64,000 nt of DNA from Streptosporangium brasiliense (GTDB lineage: Bacteria; Actinomycetota; Actinomycetes; Streptosporangiales; Streptosporangiaceae): positions 4,526,001 through 4,590,000 of the forward strand of contig NZ_JAUSRB010000002.1 in the NCBI RefSeq assembly GCF_030811595.1. The letters are read 5' to 3'. Shown here in pieces: positions 10,375 through 18,646 of the stretch. Position numbers and translations under genes: made by a program. Below the pieces are notes generated by a model. That model made no database searches. It worked only from the letters and a program-made list of their open reading frames with translations, and was not told the origin of the DNA. Numbering within the stretch: position 1 is the first letter of the stretch; each line of letters starts with the position of its first letter.

Positions 10375-11580
10375 ATGCGGGCTGGCCCCTCCCAGGAGGA
10401 GATCCGGCGCCACAACCTCGGCGCCCTCCTCCGCCACGTGCACCTCGGCGGCCCGACCTCGCGTGCGGAGCTCACCAGCCGGATGGGGCTCAACCGCAGC
10501 ACCATCATGGCCCTCACCGCCGACCTGACCGCCGCCGGCCTGGTCAGGGAGGAGCTCCCCAGGGAGACCGGCAGGGCCGGGCGCCCGTCCCTCGTGGTGC
10601 GCCCGGAGTCGGCGCGGGTCTACGTCTTCGCCCTCGACGTGGGCGTCGACCGGCTGGTCGCGGCCCGTGTCGGCCTGGGCGGCACGATCCTGGACCGCCG
10701 CGAGGCGGTACGGCGGCGCGGGCCGTTCTCACTGGAGGAGATCGTCGGCCCGCTGGCCGGGTTCGCCCGGCAGATGCACCGCAAGACCCGGCCGGACACG
10801 GTGTGCGTCGGGGTGGCGGCGGCCTTCTCCGGCGGGGTGGGCCGCGCCGACGGGGTCATCAGGTTCGGGCCGAACATGCACTCGGTGGACGTGCCGCTGG
10901 CCGAGGAGATGGCCCGCAAGCTGGCCCTCGGCCTGCCGGTGACCGTCGGCAACGACGCCAACCTCGCCGCCCTCGCCGAGCACACCCGTGGGGTCGGCGT
11001 CGGCTGCCGTGACCTCATCTACCTCCACGGGGACGTGGGCATCGGCGGCGGAGTGATCGTCAACGGCCAGCTCCTGGGCGGCCACGCCGGCTTCGGGGGG
11101 GAGGTCGGGCACATGATCGTCAACCCCAAGGGCCGTCTCTGCGGCTGCGGCTCGCTCGGCTGCCTGGAGGCCGAGGCGGGGGAGCGGGCCGTGCTGGAGG
11201 CCGCCGGCCGCTCCGGCACGCACCAGCTGGGCAGGGACGCCGTCCGTGACGTGGTCGACGCCGCCGACCGCGGCGACATCGTCGCGCAGGCGGCGCTCAG
11301 CCGCGTCGGCGACTGGCTCGGCCTGGGCGTCGCCAACCTCGTCAACGTGTTCAACCCCGAGATGGTCATCTTCGGCGGCATGCTCCGCGAGGTCTACCTC
11401 GGCTCCGCCGCGCAGGTCCGCAGCCGCCTGGCCGTCGACGCCCTGCCGCCCTCGCGTGACGGCCTCCGCCTGCGCACCTCGGCACTCGGCGATGACGCCA
11501 CCCTCGTCGGCGCCGCCGAGCTCGCCTTCGCCCAGGTTCTCGCCGACCCCCTCGAAGTCCTCGCCCGCGCGGGCTCCTGA
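10375..11580 (+). CDS. ROK-family transcriptional regulator (XylR-type)
   Basis: This 401-residue protein has an N-terminal winged helix (HNLGALLRHVH, then TSRAELTSRMGLNRSTI) and a ROK sugar-kinase-like domain. The ROK zinc motif is present as CGCGSLGCLEAEAG, and ALDVGVDRLVAARVGLGG is the phosphate-loop-like start of that domain. The ATG at 10375, with AAGGA nine bases upstream, is chosen; an in-frame GTG at 10336 overlaps the permease stop but has no ribosome site. As the last gene of the transporter set it probably represses xylFGH in the absence of its sugar. Confidence 0.9.
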   Translation: MRAGPSQEEIRRHNLGALLRHVHLGGPTSRAELTSRMGLNRSTIMALTADLTAAGLVREELPRETGRAGRPSLVVRPESARVYVFALDVGVDRLVAARVGLGGTILDRREAVRRRGPFSLEEIVGPLAGFARQMHRKTRPDTVCVGVAAAFSGGVGRADGVIRFGPNMHSVDVPLAEEMARKLALGLPVTVGNDANLAALAEHTRGVGVGCRDLIYLHGDVGIGGGVIVNGQLLGGHAGFGGEVGHMIVNPKGRLCGCGSLGCLEAEAGERAVLEAAGRSGTHQLGRDAVRDVVDAADRGDIVAQAALSRVGDWLGLGVANLVNVFNPEMVIFGGMLREVYLGSAAQVRSRLAVDALPPSRDGLRLRTSALGDDATLVGAAELAFAQVLADPLEVLARAGS

Positions 11581-11621
11581 CCCCCCGTACGGCCGCGGCG
11601 GAGCGGACCGGGGACGGACAA

Positions 11622-11655
11622 CCGCCGGCACCCCTCGTCCGAGGAGTGCCGGCGG
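11622..11655. terminator. Bidirectional hairpin between ROK gene and coiled-coil gene
   Basis: ccgccggcacccctcg (11622-11637) pairs with cgaggagtgccggcgg (11640-11655) with one mismatch and a very short loop. The flanking genes converge on it. Confidence 0.65.
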
Positions 11656-11665
11656 CCGCCGCGTG

Positions 11666-12274
11666 TCACTTGATCAGGCCGGCCACCAGGTTGCGCAGCT
11701 CGACGTGACCGGCCTTGAGCTCGGCCACGTCGTCCTCGACCCGCCGCGTCGAGGTCTCCAGGTTCCCGACGGACCGCTTGACGGAGGCCATGTCCGAGCG
11801 GAGCTCGTTCTGGCCGCTCTGCAGGTCGGTGGTGGCGATCCGGAGTCCGGCGACGTTCGCCCGGAGCTCGTTCTGGCCCCTGCGGAGCTCGTCCTGGCCC
11901 CTGCGGAGGTCATCGGTGACGGCCTTGAGCCCGGTCATCTCGGTCTTGAGTCCGGTCATGTCCGTCTTGAGTTCGGTCATCTCGGTCTTGAGTCCGGTCA
12001 TGTCCGTCTTGAGTTCGGTCATCTCGGTCTTGAGTCCGGTCATGTCCGTCTTGAGTCCGGTCATGTCCGTCTTGAGCCCGGTCACGTCCGTCCTGAGTCC
12101 GGTCACGTCCGTCCTGAGCCCCGTCACCTCCGTCCGCAGCTCCGTGGTGACCGTGCGCAGGTCGCCGAGCACCTCGAACATCGCCGAAGTCATCGTCCTG
12201 TTCTCCTCCGTCCGCAGGTGGAGCACGGCCACGTCGGTCTCCAGGGCCTGCAAGCGTGCGTCTGTCGCGTTCAA
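11666..12274 (-). CDS. Heptad-repeat coiled-coil protein of unknown function
   Basis: This 202-residue, signal-less protein is predicted to be almost entirely coiled coil. Residues about 45-115 are a run of near-identical heptads of the form TGLKTDM/TELKTDM encoded by 21-bp DNA repeats; before and after them come less regular heptads such as LRRGQDELRRGQNELR. The start is TTG at 12274, supported by GAGGAGAAG nine bases upstream. It has no recognisable catalytic or membrane segment. It lies alone, convergent to the ROK gene, upstream of the metallopeptidase gene on the same strand. It resembles the tropomyosin-like or tape-measure-like small coiled-coil proteins, but no role can be assigned; copy number of the heptads may vary between strains. 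Confidence 0.82.
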   Translation of the reverse strand: MNATDARLQALETDVAVLHLRTEENRTMTSAMFEVLGDLRTVTTELRTEVTGLRTDVTGLRTDVTGLKTDMTGLKTDMTGLKTEMTELKTDMTGLKTEMTELKTDMTGLKTEMTGLKAVTDDLRRGQDELRRGQNELRANVAGLRIATTDLQSGQNELRSDMASVKRSVGNLETSTRRVEDDVAELKAGHVELRNLVAGLIK

Positions 12275-12490
12275 CGCGTTCTTCTCCTCGCCATCGAGCG
12301 ATCGGGGGGCCGACCCTGGTGTTGCCGTGGCGCGGAGGCGTTCAGGTCGGTAAGGGCACGATACTCCGAGTCGGCGGACGGTCGCCGTCCGTGTCCGGTG
12401 CCGGGGTGGCGCACGCCGTACCCGGGTAGAGGAAAACCACCCGGCGCGCGGCTGTGGGACGGCGGCGGGTGGCTCTCGGCGCGGTGGGGG

Positions 12491-13270
12491 TCAGGCGACC
12501 TTGGACCTGGGGGCGGAGAAGGTGTTGCAGGCGCCGGGGCTCTCCTGGTCGAAGCCACGCTTCAGCCAGTAGGCGATGTTGGCGGCCTTGCCGTGGGTGG
12601 CGGTGTCGTAGGCGGCGCGCAGGACGTAGGTGAAGTCGGACTCGCGGCGGTTCAGGGACTGCCAGACGCTGCCGATGAAGGCGCCGCTGAGGCACTCGGC
12701 CTGGAGCTCGACCTTGCGGAGCTCGGGGAGGAATGCCTTGTCGTTCTTGTAGTGACGGCTCTCGACGGCGCCCATGATCCCGGACAGCTGCTGCACGTGG
12801 TGGCCGTACTCGTGGGCCATCACCTGGAACAGGAACAGCTCGGTCGACTGGGAGAGGATCCCCGGGTCCAGGAAGAAGGTGATCTTCTTGTTGGCCGGGC
12901 AGTAGACCGCCTGGGCGCCCTCGGGGAACGCGCCGCAGCCGGTGGCGCGGCCGATGCGCGAGATCGTCTCCAGCCTGGGCTTGGAGAAGGGCAGCTTCGC
13001 CTTGGAGAACTGGTACTCCCAGCTCTCGTTGAGGCAGTCCATCAGGAACTCGAGGTAGACCCGTGAGGAGTCGAGGTCATTGGGGATGACGGGCTGTTCC
13101 TCGCACTGCTTGAGCTCGAGCTGCCCTGTCTTGTAGATCGGGTTGGCGGTCAGGGCCGTCTTGCCCGTGGGCGCCGGTCCGGACCGCTCCGCGACGCCTG
13201 CGCCGGCCGTACCGGTCAACAGCAGGCTTGCGAGCAGGCCGGACAGCACGGCGATGAGGGGGGTACGCAT
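12491..13270 (-). CDS. Secreted neutral zinc metallopeptidase (YpfJ-like), copy 1
   Basis: This 259-residue protein has a signal peptide (about residues 1-24) and the zincin motif MAHEYGHHVQQLSG at about residue 164. The downstream segment VELQAECLSGAFIGS carries the third-ligand Glu typical of the YpfJ/neutral zinc metallopeptidase family. NPIYKTG follows the signal peptide and is shared with the neighbouring paralogue. Four or more Cys residues could form disulphides. The substrate is unknown; members may act on cell-wall proteins. The ATG at 13270 has only a weak Shine-Dalgarno sequence. A hairpin at 13313-13343 separates it from copy 2, so the two are probably transcribed separately. Confidence 0.9.
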   Translation of the reverse strand: MRTPLIAVLSGLLASLLLTGTAGAGVAERSGPAPTGKTALTANPIYKTGQLELKQCEEQPVIPNDLDSSRVYLEFLMDCLNESWEYQFSKAKLPFSKPRLETISRIGRATGCGAFPEGAQAVYCPANKKITFFLDPGILSQSTELFLFQVMAHEYGHHVQQLSGIMGAVESRHYKNDKAFLPELRKVELQAECLSGAFIGSVWQSLNRRESDFTYVLRAAYDTATHGKAANIAYWLKRGFDQESPGACNTFSAPRSKVA

Positions 13271-13312
13271 GATCCCGAACCCTAGTAGAGGCGCAGGTGG
13301 GGGTAAAGCGAA

Positions 13313-13343
13313 ATGCGGCCGTGCGGGGAGCGCACGGCCGCAT
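13313..13343 (-). terminator. Hairpin after metallopeptidase copy 2
   Basis: atgcggccgtgcg (13313-13325) and cgcacggccgcat (13331-13343) form a perfect 13-bp stem with a 5-base loop, just beyond the stop at 13361. Confidence 0.7.
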
Positions 13344-13360
13344 GGTCGGCGGGAGGGGGT

Positions 13361-14200
13361 TCAGGCGACGCTACGGGAGGAGGCGGTCCAGGTGTTGCAC
13401 GCCGACGGGGAGCCGGCGTTGAAACCGCGCTCCATCCAGTAGGCCTGGCTGCGGCCCTTGCCGTGGTCGTTGGACGCCCAGGTCTTGTGGCCGTTCTCGG
13501 AGACCCAGCGGACCATCGAGTCCCACTGCTCCTGCTCGACCGGCAGGTCGTCGGCGATCTGCCGCAGGAAGGCGGATCCCAGGCAGTCGGCCTGCAGTTC
13601 GAGGCGGCGGGAGAAGGCGAGCTTGGTGGAGGTCCTGGCCCGCCAGACGCTCTGGCCGTAGTAGTTCATGATGCCGGACAGCTGCTGCACGTGGTGGGCG
13701 TACTCGTGCGCCATGAACTGGGCGTGGTTGGGGGCGTAGGGGTTCTTCAGGACGTCGCGGAAGACGCCGATGTAGATGGTGCGGTTGCTGGAGCAGTAGT
13801 AGCCGCCCGCGCCGCCGGGCCAGCGGCCGCAGGGGCTGCCCACCTTGGTGGTGGTGAAGCGGAGCCTGGGCTGGGCGAAGGGCAGCCTCGCCTTCTTGAA
13901 CTGGGTCTTCCACGCCAGGTTCAGACAGCGGTTGACGCGGGTCATGAAGACCTTGTACGAGGCCGCGCTCCCCGCGCGGATCTGTCCGGTCGTGCAGCTC
14001 ACGGCGGGCAGCGTGCCCGTCCGGTAGATGGGGTTGGCCGTGGCGGCGGTGCGGCCGCGCGGTACGGCCTGCTCCTTCGCGACGGAGGCCTTGGCGGTCG
14101 ACGGAGTGGCGGCGTTCGCGGCACCGACGCCCGTGACCAGGGTAAAAGCCAAGGAAGCGACGATGAGTGACGATAGTTGCCTAAAGGGGAGAGTGCTCAT
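13361..14200 (-). CDS. Secreted neutral zinc metallopeptidase (YpfJ-like), copy 2
   Basis: This 279-residue paralogue of the neighbouring gene has a signal peptide ending near AANA (residue 30), the NPIYRTG segment, the zincin motif MAHEYAHHVQQLSGIM and the third-ligand segment LELQADCLGSAFLRQ. Both paralogues share the C-terminal pattern KGxxxAYWMERGFNxGSPxACNTW. The two genes almost certainly arose by tandem duplication followed by divergence. The ATG at 14200 has no obvious ribosome site, and the gene is divergent from dxs. The product is probably exported and monomeric; function on a specific substrate is not known. Confidence 0.9.
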   Translation of the reverse strand: MSTLPFRQLSSLIVASLAFTLVTGVGAANAATPSTAKASVAKEQAVPRGRTAATANPIYRTGTLPAVSCTTGQIRAGSAASYKVFMTRVNRCLNLAWKTQFKKARLPFAQPRLRFTTTKVGSPCGRWPGGAGGYYCSSNRTIYIGVFRDVLKNPYAPNHAQFMAHEYAHHVQQLSGIMNYYGQSVWRARTSTKLAFSRRLELQADCLGSAFLRQIADDLPVEQEQWDSMVRWVSENGHKTWASNDHGKGRSQAYWMERGFNAGSPSACNTWTASSRSVA

Positions 14201-14319
14201 GGTGAGGCAAAGGCTATTGCAAGTGTGAATAAAACGTGCAGAATCCTCGTCCCTGGGAGGAGCGCCCGCCGCGCGAACTAGACTCGGTCTGATGCTGACT
14301 GGACAGAGGGGATGATTCC

Positions 14320-16239
14320 GTGAGTGAGCGGACCGGACGGCCTGGCAGTCTTCTGGAATCGGTCAAGGGGCCACGGGACCTGAAGCTGCTGGGAGCCGAG
14401 GAGCTGCCCCGGCTCGCCGCCGAGATCCGCGACCTGCTGGTCAGCTCCACGGCCCGCATCGGAGGCCACCTGGGGCCCAACCTCGGCGTGGTCGAGCTCA
14501 CGATCGCCCTGCACCGGGTCTTCGACTCGCCGCGCGACCGCATCCTCTGGGACACCGGTCACCAGGCGTACGTCCACAAGATGCTCACCGGCCGCGCCGG
14601 GCGGTTCGAGACGCTCCGCCAGGAGGGCGGCCTGTCGGGCTACCCGAGCCAGGCGGAGTCCGAGCACGACATCATCGAGAACTCCCACGCCTCGACCGCG
14701 CTGTCGTACGCCGACGGCCTGGCCAAGGCCTACAAGCTGCGCCGTGAGGCCGACCGCACGGTCGTGGCGGTGATCGGCGACGGGGCGCTCACCGGGGGCA
14801 TGGCCTGGGAGGCGCTCAACAACATCGCCGCGCACAAGGACCTGCCGCTGATCATCGTGGTCAACGACAACGGCCGCTCCTACTCGCCGACCATCGGCGG
14901 CCTCGCCTCGCACCTGGCCTCGCTGCGCGCCACCCAGCGCTACGAGGACGTGCTGGAGTTCGTCAAGGACAACCTGACGAAGGTCCCGGTGGTGGGGCCC
15001 CCGGTCTACGACGCGCTGCACGGCGTGAAGAAGGGCATCAAGGACGTCCTGGCCCCGCAGGTCATGTTCGAGGACCTCGGCCTGAAATACATCGGGCTGG
15101 TCGACGGCCACGACGAGCAGGCCGTGGAGACCGCGCTGCGCAAGGCCCGCGGCTTCCGCCGCCCGGTCATCGTCCACGTGCTCACCAAGAAGGGCTTCGG
15201 CTACTCCTTCGCCGAGAACCACGACGAGGACTGCTTCCACTCGCCGGGCGTCTTCGACCCGCTGACCGGTGAGGAGAAGCCCAAGCCGCACGGCTGGACC
15301 AACGTCTTCAGCCAGGAGATCGTACGGCTGGGCGCCGAACGGCAGGACATCGTGGCGATCACCGCCGCGATGCTCGGCCCGACCGGCCTGATCCCGTTCT
15401 CCGAGGCCTACCCCGACCGCCTCTACGACGTCGGCATCGCCGAGCAGCACGCCCTGACCAGCGCCGCCGGCCTGGCGCTCGGCGGGCTCCACCCGGTGGT
15501 GGCGGTCTACGCGACCTTCCTCAACCGGGCCTTCGACCAGCTCCTCATGGACGTCGCCCTGCACCGGCTGCCGGTCACGGTCGTGCTCGACCGGGCGGGC
15601 GTCACCGGCGACGACGGCGCCAGCCACAACGGCATGTGGGACCTGTCGATCCTCCAGGTCGTCCCGGGCCTGTCCGTCGCGGTCCCGCGTGACGAGCCAC
15701 GCCTGCGCGAGCTGCTGGCCGAGGCGGTGGCCGTCGACGACGGCCCCACCGTCGTCCGCTACCCCAAGGGGCCGGTGGCCACCGAGATCGAGGCGGTCGG
15801 GCAGCTCGGCGGGATGGACGTGCTGCGCGCCGGCGACGCCGACGTGCTGATCGTCTCCGTCGGCCCGATGGCCGAGCTGTGCCTGGAGGCCGCCGCCCTG
15901 CTCGACGCGCAGGGGATCTCGGCCACCGTGGTGGACCCGCGCTGGGTCAAGCCGCTGGACGAGGCGCTGGTGCTGGCCGCCGGCGCGCACAAGCTGGTCG
16001 TGGTGGTCGAGGACAACGGCCGGGTGGGCGGCGTCGGTGACGCGGTCGCCCGCATGCTGCGCGACGCCGACGTGGACGTCCCGGTCCGCACCTACGGCAT
16101 CCCGCAGCGCTTCCTCGACCACGCCAAGCGGGCGAAGATCCTCAACGAGATCGGCCTGAACTCGCAGGACATCGCCCGCGAGATCACCGAGGCGGTGGCG
16201 AAGCGGTCCGCGGTGCTGGAGAACCACCCGGCTCGCTGA
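14320..16239 (+). CDS. dxs: 1-deoxy-D-xylulose-5-phosphate synthase
   Basis: This 639-residue cytosolic enzyme condenses pyruvate and glyceraldehyde-3-phosphate to DXP, the first step of the MEP isoprenoid pathway, using thiamine diphosphate and Mg2+. Evidence: the TPP/Mg motif [16 protein letters not shown] near residue 155, the N-terminal [18 protein letters not shown], the transketolase pyrimidine-binding domain with DVGIAEQHA near residue 370, and RYPKG. The GTG start has AGAGGGG eight bases upstream. It is a single-gene unit convergent with the DedA gene, and the two coding regions overlap by 56 bases at their 3' ends. Confidence 0.97.
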   Translation: MSERTGRPGSLLESVKGPRDLKLLGAEELPRLAAEIRDLLVSSTARIGGHLGPNLGVVELTIALHRVFDSPRDRILWDTGHQAYVHKMLTGRAGRFETLRQEGGLSGYPSQAESEHDIIENSHASTALSYADGLAKAYKLRREADRTVVAVIGDGALTGGMAWEALNNIAAHKDLPLIIVVNDNGRSYSPTIGGLASHLASLRATQRYEDVLEFVKDNLTKVPVVGPPVYDALHGVKKGIKDVLAPQVMFEDLGLKYIGLVDGHDEQAVETALRKARGFRRPVIVHVLTKKGFGYSFAENHDEDCFHSPGVFDPLTGEEKPKPHGWTNVFSQEIVRLGAERQDIVAITAAMLGPTGLIPFSEAYPDRLYDVGIAEQHALTSAAGLALGGLHPVVAVYATFLNRAFDQLLMDVALHRLPVTVVLDRAGVTGDDGASHNGMWDLSILQVVPGLSVAVPRDEPRLRELLAEAVAVDDGPTVVRYPKGPVATEIEAVGQLGGMDVLRAGDADVLIVSVGPMAELCLEAAALLDAQGISATVVDPRWVKPLDEALVLAAGAHKLVVVVEDNGRVGGVGDAVARMLRDADVDVPVRTYGIPQRFLDHAKRAKILNEIGLNSQDIAREITEAVAKRSAVLENHPAR

Positions 16240-16867
16240 CCTCGCTGCCCTGACTGACCTGGCTGACCGCGACGGCCCTGGCCGCCCGGACCCGCCGACC
16301 GATCACCATGAGGCCGGCGGCCAGGATGGCGAGGCATCCGGCGATCGGCACCGTCAGGTGCTCGTTGTGCCGGACGAAGTCGCCCGCGAGGGAGCCGAGC
16401 ACCAGATAGGTGCTCACCCAGACCGTGCCGCCGGCCAGCGCCCAGCGGATGAACCGGCGGTAGGGCATGCCGAGGGTCCCGGCGAGGATGGGGGTCAGCG
16501 AGTTGACCACGGGCAGGAAGTAGGCGGCGGCGAGGGCGGGGCCGCCGCCCTCGCCGGTGGCCAGCCGCTCGGCCCGGGCCCAGCGGTGCTCGCCGATCCA
16601 GCGCCCGGCCCTGCTGTGGCGCACGCGCGAGCCGTACCGGCGGCCGATCAGCCAGCCGCCGGTGGCACCCAGGTAGCATCCGGCCACCCCGGCGACCGCC
16701 GCCACCACGATTTCGGCGGGACCCGTCAGCGCCGTCCCCGCCACGACGATCGCCGCGTCCCCGGGGAGCACGGCCCCGATCAGTAGGGAACCGTCCAGCG
16801 CCAGCACCACCAGCAGCACCGCGCCGACCAGATATGGGTCTAACTGTCCCAGCATGTCCAAGAGCAT
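16184..16867 (-). CDS. DedA-family membrane protein
   Basis: This 227-residue protein has five or six hydrophobic segments and SNARE-associated/DedA features: an N-terminal [20 protein letters not shown] segment (shown here as [13 protein letters not shown]), GWLIGRRYG and the signature-like [19 protein letters not shown] in place of the classic FxRFxPxxRxxxP (Phe and Pro kept, Arg replaced by Asn/Ser context). DedA proteins act in membrane-lipid or proton/undecaprenyl-phosphate homeostasis. The ATG at 16867 is preferred as it begins the first amphipathic helix. The C-terminal 40 residues are polar and overlap the end of dxs on the other strand. Confidence 0.85.
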   Translation of the reverse strand: MLLDMLGQLDPYLVGAVLLVVLALDGSLLIGAVLPGDAAIVVAGTALTGPAEIVVAAVAGVAGCYLGATGGWLIGRRYGSRVRHSRAGRWIGEHRWARAERLATGEGGGPALAAAYFLPVVNSLTPILAGTLGMPYRRFIRWALAGGTVWVSTYLVLGSLAGDFVRHNEHLTVPIAGCLAILAAGLMVIGRRVRAARAVAVSQVSQGSEVSEPGGSPAPRTASPPPR

Positions 16868-17009
16868 GACCTGATGTTGCCGCGCCGGAGGGGCCCGGGG
16901 CATCGGGACTTTCCCCGAAAGAACCCCTAGTCCACCGTTCAGCCGTTGATCAGATGGGCATGACTTGATCTGTGGATGACAACGACTCCAGATGGTCAAG
17001 GGGGATCCC

Positions 17010-18479
17010 ATGGAGGTTTTCCGCGTCAAGTCGATAGAACAGTCGATCCGCGACACCGAAGAGCCCGAGCATCGGCTGCGCAAGGACCTCTCCGCCATCG
17101 ACCTGACCGTCTTCGGTATCGGCGTCATCGTGGGGACCGGCATCTTCGTCCTCACCGGCCGGGTGGCCAGGGACCTGGCCGGTCCCGCGGTCGCCCTGTC
17201 GTTCGTGGCCGCCGGGATCGTCTGCGCGCTGGCCGCGCTCTGCTACGCGGAGTTCGCCTCCACCGTGCCGGTGGCGGGCTCGGCCTACACCTTCTCCTTC
17301 GCCACGCTCGGTGAGTTCCCCGCCTGGATCATCGGCTGGGACCTGACCCTGGAGATGGCGCTGGGCGCCGCGGTCGTGGCGGTCGGCTGGTCGGGCTACC
17401 TGACCTCGCTGCTGTCGTCCCTGGGGATAACGCTGCCCAGTGCGATCGCCGGGGAGGGGGCGACCTTCAACCTGCCGGCGGCGCTGGTCGTGCTGGCGCT
17501 CACCGCGATCCTGGTCGCCGGGATCAAGCTCTCCTCCCGGTTCAACCTGGTCGTCGTCACGATCAAGATCGCGGTGGTGCTGCTCGTCATCGTGGCGGGG
17601 CTGTTCTTCATCAACGGGGCCAACTACACCCCGTTCATCCCGCCGGCCAAGCCCACCCCCGCGGTGGGGGGCCTGGCGGCGCCGCTGATCCAGGTGCTGT
17701 TCGGGATCACCCCCGTCGCCTTCGGCGTGCTGGGCATCTTCAGCGCCGCGGCGATCGTGTTCTTCGCCTACATCGGCTTCGACGTGGTGGCCACCGCGGC
17801 GGAGGAGACCCGCAACCCCCAGCGGGACCTGCCGATCGGCATCATCGCCTCGCTCGTCATCTGCACCGTGCTGTACGTCGCCGTCTCCCTGGTCGTCGTC
17901 GGCATGCAGCCCTACTCGCAGCTCAGCGAGGCCGCGCCGCTGGCGGACGCGTTCAAGGCGGTCGGCCAGACCTGGGCGGCGACGCTCATCAGCATCGGCG
18001 CCCTGGCCGGTCTGACCACCGTCGTGATGATCCTCATGCTGGGCCAGTCGCGGGTGCTGTTCGCGATGTCCCGCGACAACCTGCTGCCGCGCGGGCTGTC
18101 CAAGGTGCACCCGCGGTTCGGCACGCCGTACCGGATCACCATCCTGATGGGCGTCATCGTGGCGGTCCTGGCGGGGTTGGTGCCGCTGTCGACGATCGCC
18201 GAGCTGGTCAACATCGGCACGCTCTTCGCGTTCGTGATCGTCTCGATCGCGGTGGTCATCCTGCGGCGCACCCGCCCCGACCTCCCGCGCTCCTTCCGCA
18301 CCCCGCTGGTCCCGCTGGTGCCGATCCTGTCGGTGCTGGCCTGCCTCTACCTCATGCTCAACCTGCCGGTGGAGACCTGGCTCAGGTTCGTCGTCTGGAT
18401 GATCATCGGCGTCGTCGTCTACGTCACCTACGGCTACCGCCACAGCCGGGTGGCGCGGCAGCCGCTGACGGGCCGGTAG
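17010..18479 (+). CDS. APC-superfamily amino acid permease
   Basis: This 489-residue integral membrane transporter has about 12-13 helices and the cationic-amino-acid-transporter-like pattern GIGVIVGTGIFVLTG in helix 1, FAYIGFDVVATAAEETRNP in the conserved loop, and LGQSRVLFAMSRDNLLP. The polar N-terminus EHRLRKDLSAIDLTV is typical of YfnA/CAT-type permeases. Its amino acid cannot be told from sequence. The ATG 17010 follows AAGGGGG by five bases; a GTG/ATG upstream at 16992 is less well placed. It is a single-gene unit ended by a strong hairpin. Confidence 0.92.
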   Translation: MEVFRVKSIEQSIRDTEEPEHRLRKDLSAIDLTVFGIGVIVGTGIFVLTGRVARDLAGPAVALSFVAAGIVCALAALCYAEFASTVPVAGSAYTFSFATLGEFPAWIIGWDLTLEMALGAAVVAVGWSGYLTSLLSSLGITLPSAIAGEGATFNLPAALVVLALTAILVAGIKLSSRFNLVVVTIKIAVVLLVIVAGLFFINGANYTPFIPPAKPTPAVGGLAAPLIQVLFGITPVAFGVLGIFSAAAIVFFAYIGFDVVATAAEETRNPQRDLPIGIIASLVICTVLYVAVSLVVVGMQPYSQLSEAAPLADAFKAVGQTWAATLISIGALAGLTTVVMILMLGQSRVLFAMSRDNLLPRGLSKVHPRFGTPYRITILMGVIVAVLAGLVPLSTIAELVNIGTLFAFVIVSIAVVILRRTRPDLPRSFRTPLVPLVPILSVLACLYLMLNLPVETWLRFVVWMIIGVVVYVTYGYRHSRVARQPLTGR

Positions 18480-18560
18480 CCGCCGCGGCCGGGTCCGCCC
18501 GCGGACGGCACGGAGTACGGCCCGGCCGGGCGGCGGCCCCGGCGCGGGCAGGCGCCCGGA

Positions 18561-18602
18561 GCTCCCTCCCGGCCGGTGAGCGGGTCACGGCCGGGAGGGA
18601 GC
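18561..18602. terminator. Bidirectional hairpin between permease and fadB
   Basis: gctccctcccggccg (18561-18575) and cggccgggagggagc (18588-18602) pair perfectly over 15 bp with a 12-base loop, between two convergent genes. Confidence 0.75.
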
Positions 18603-18646
18603 CGCGGGTGGACGGCCCGGCCCGTACAGGCCGCTCCAGGAGGCGG

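Noticed and set aside
14201-14319. TPP riboswitch before dxs
   Set aside because: The short leader has no CUGAGA or ACCUG(A) blocks of the TPP motif.
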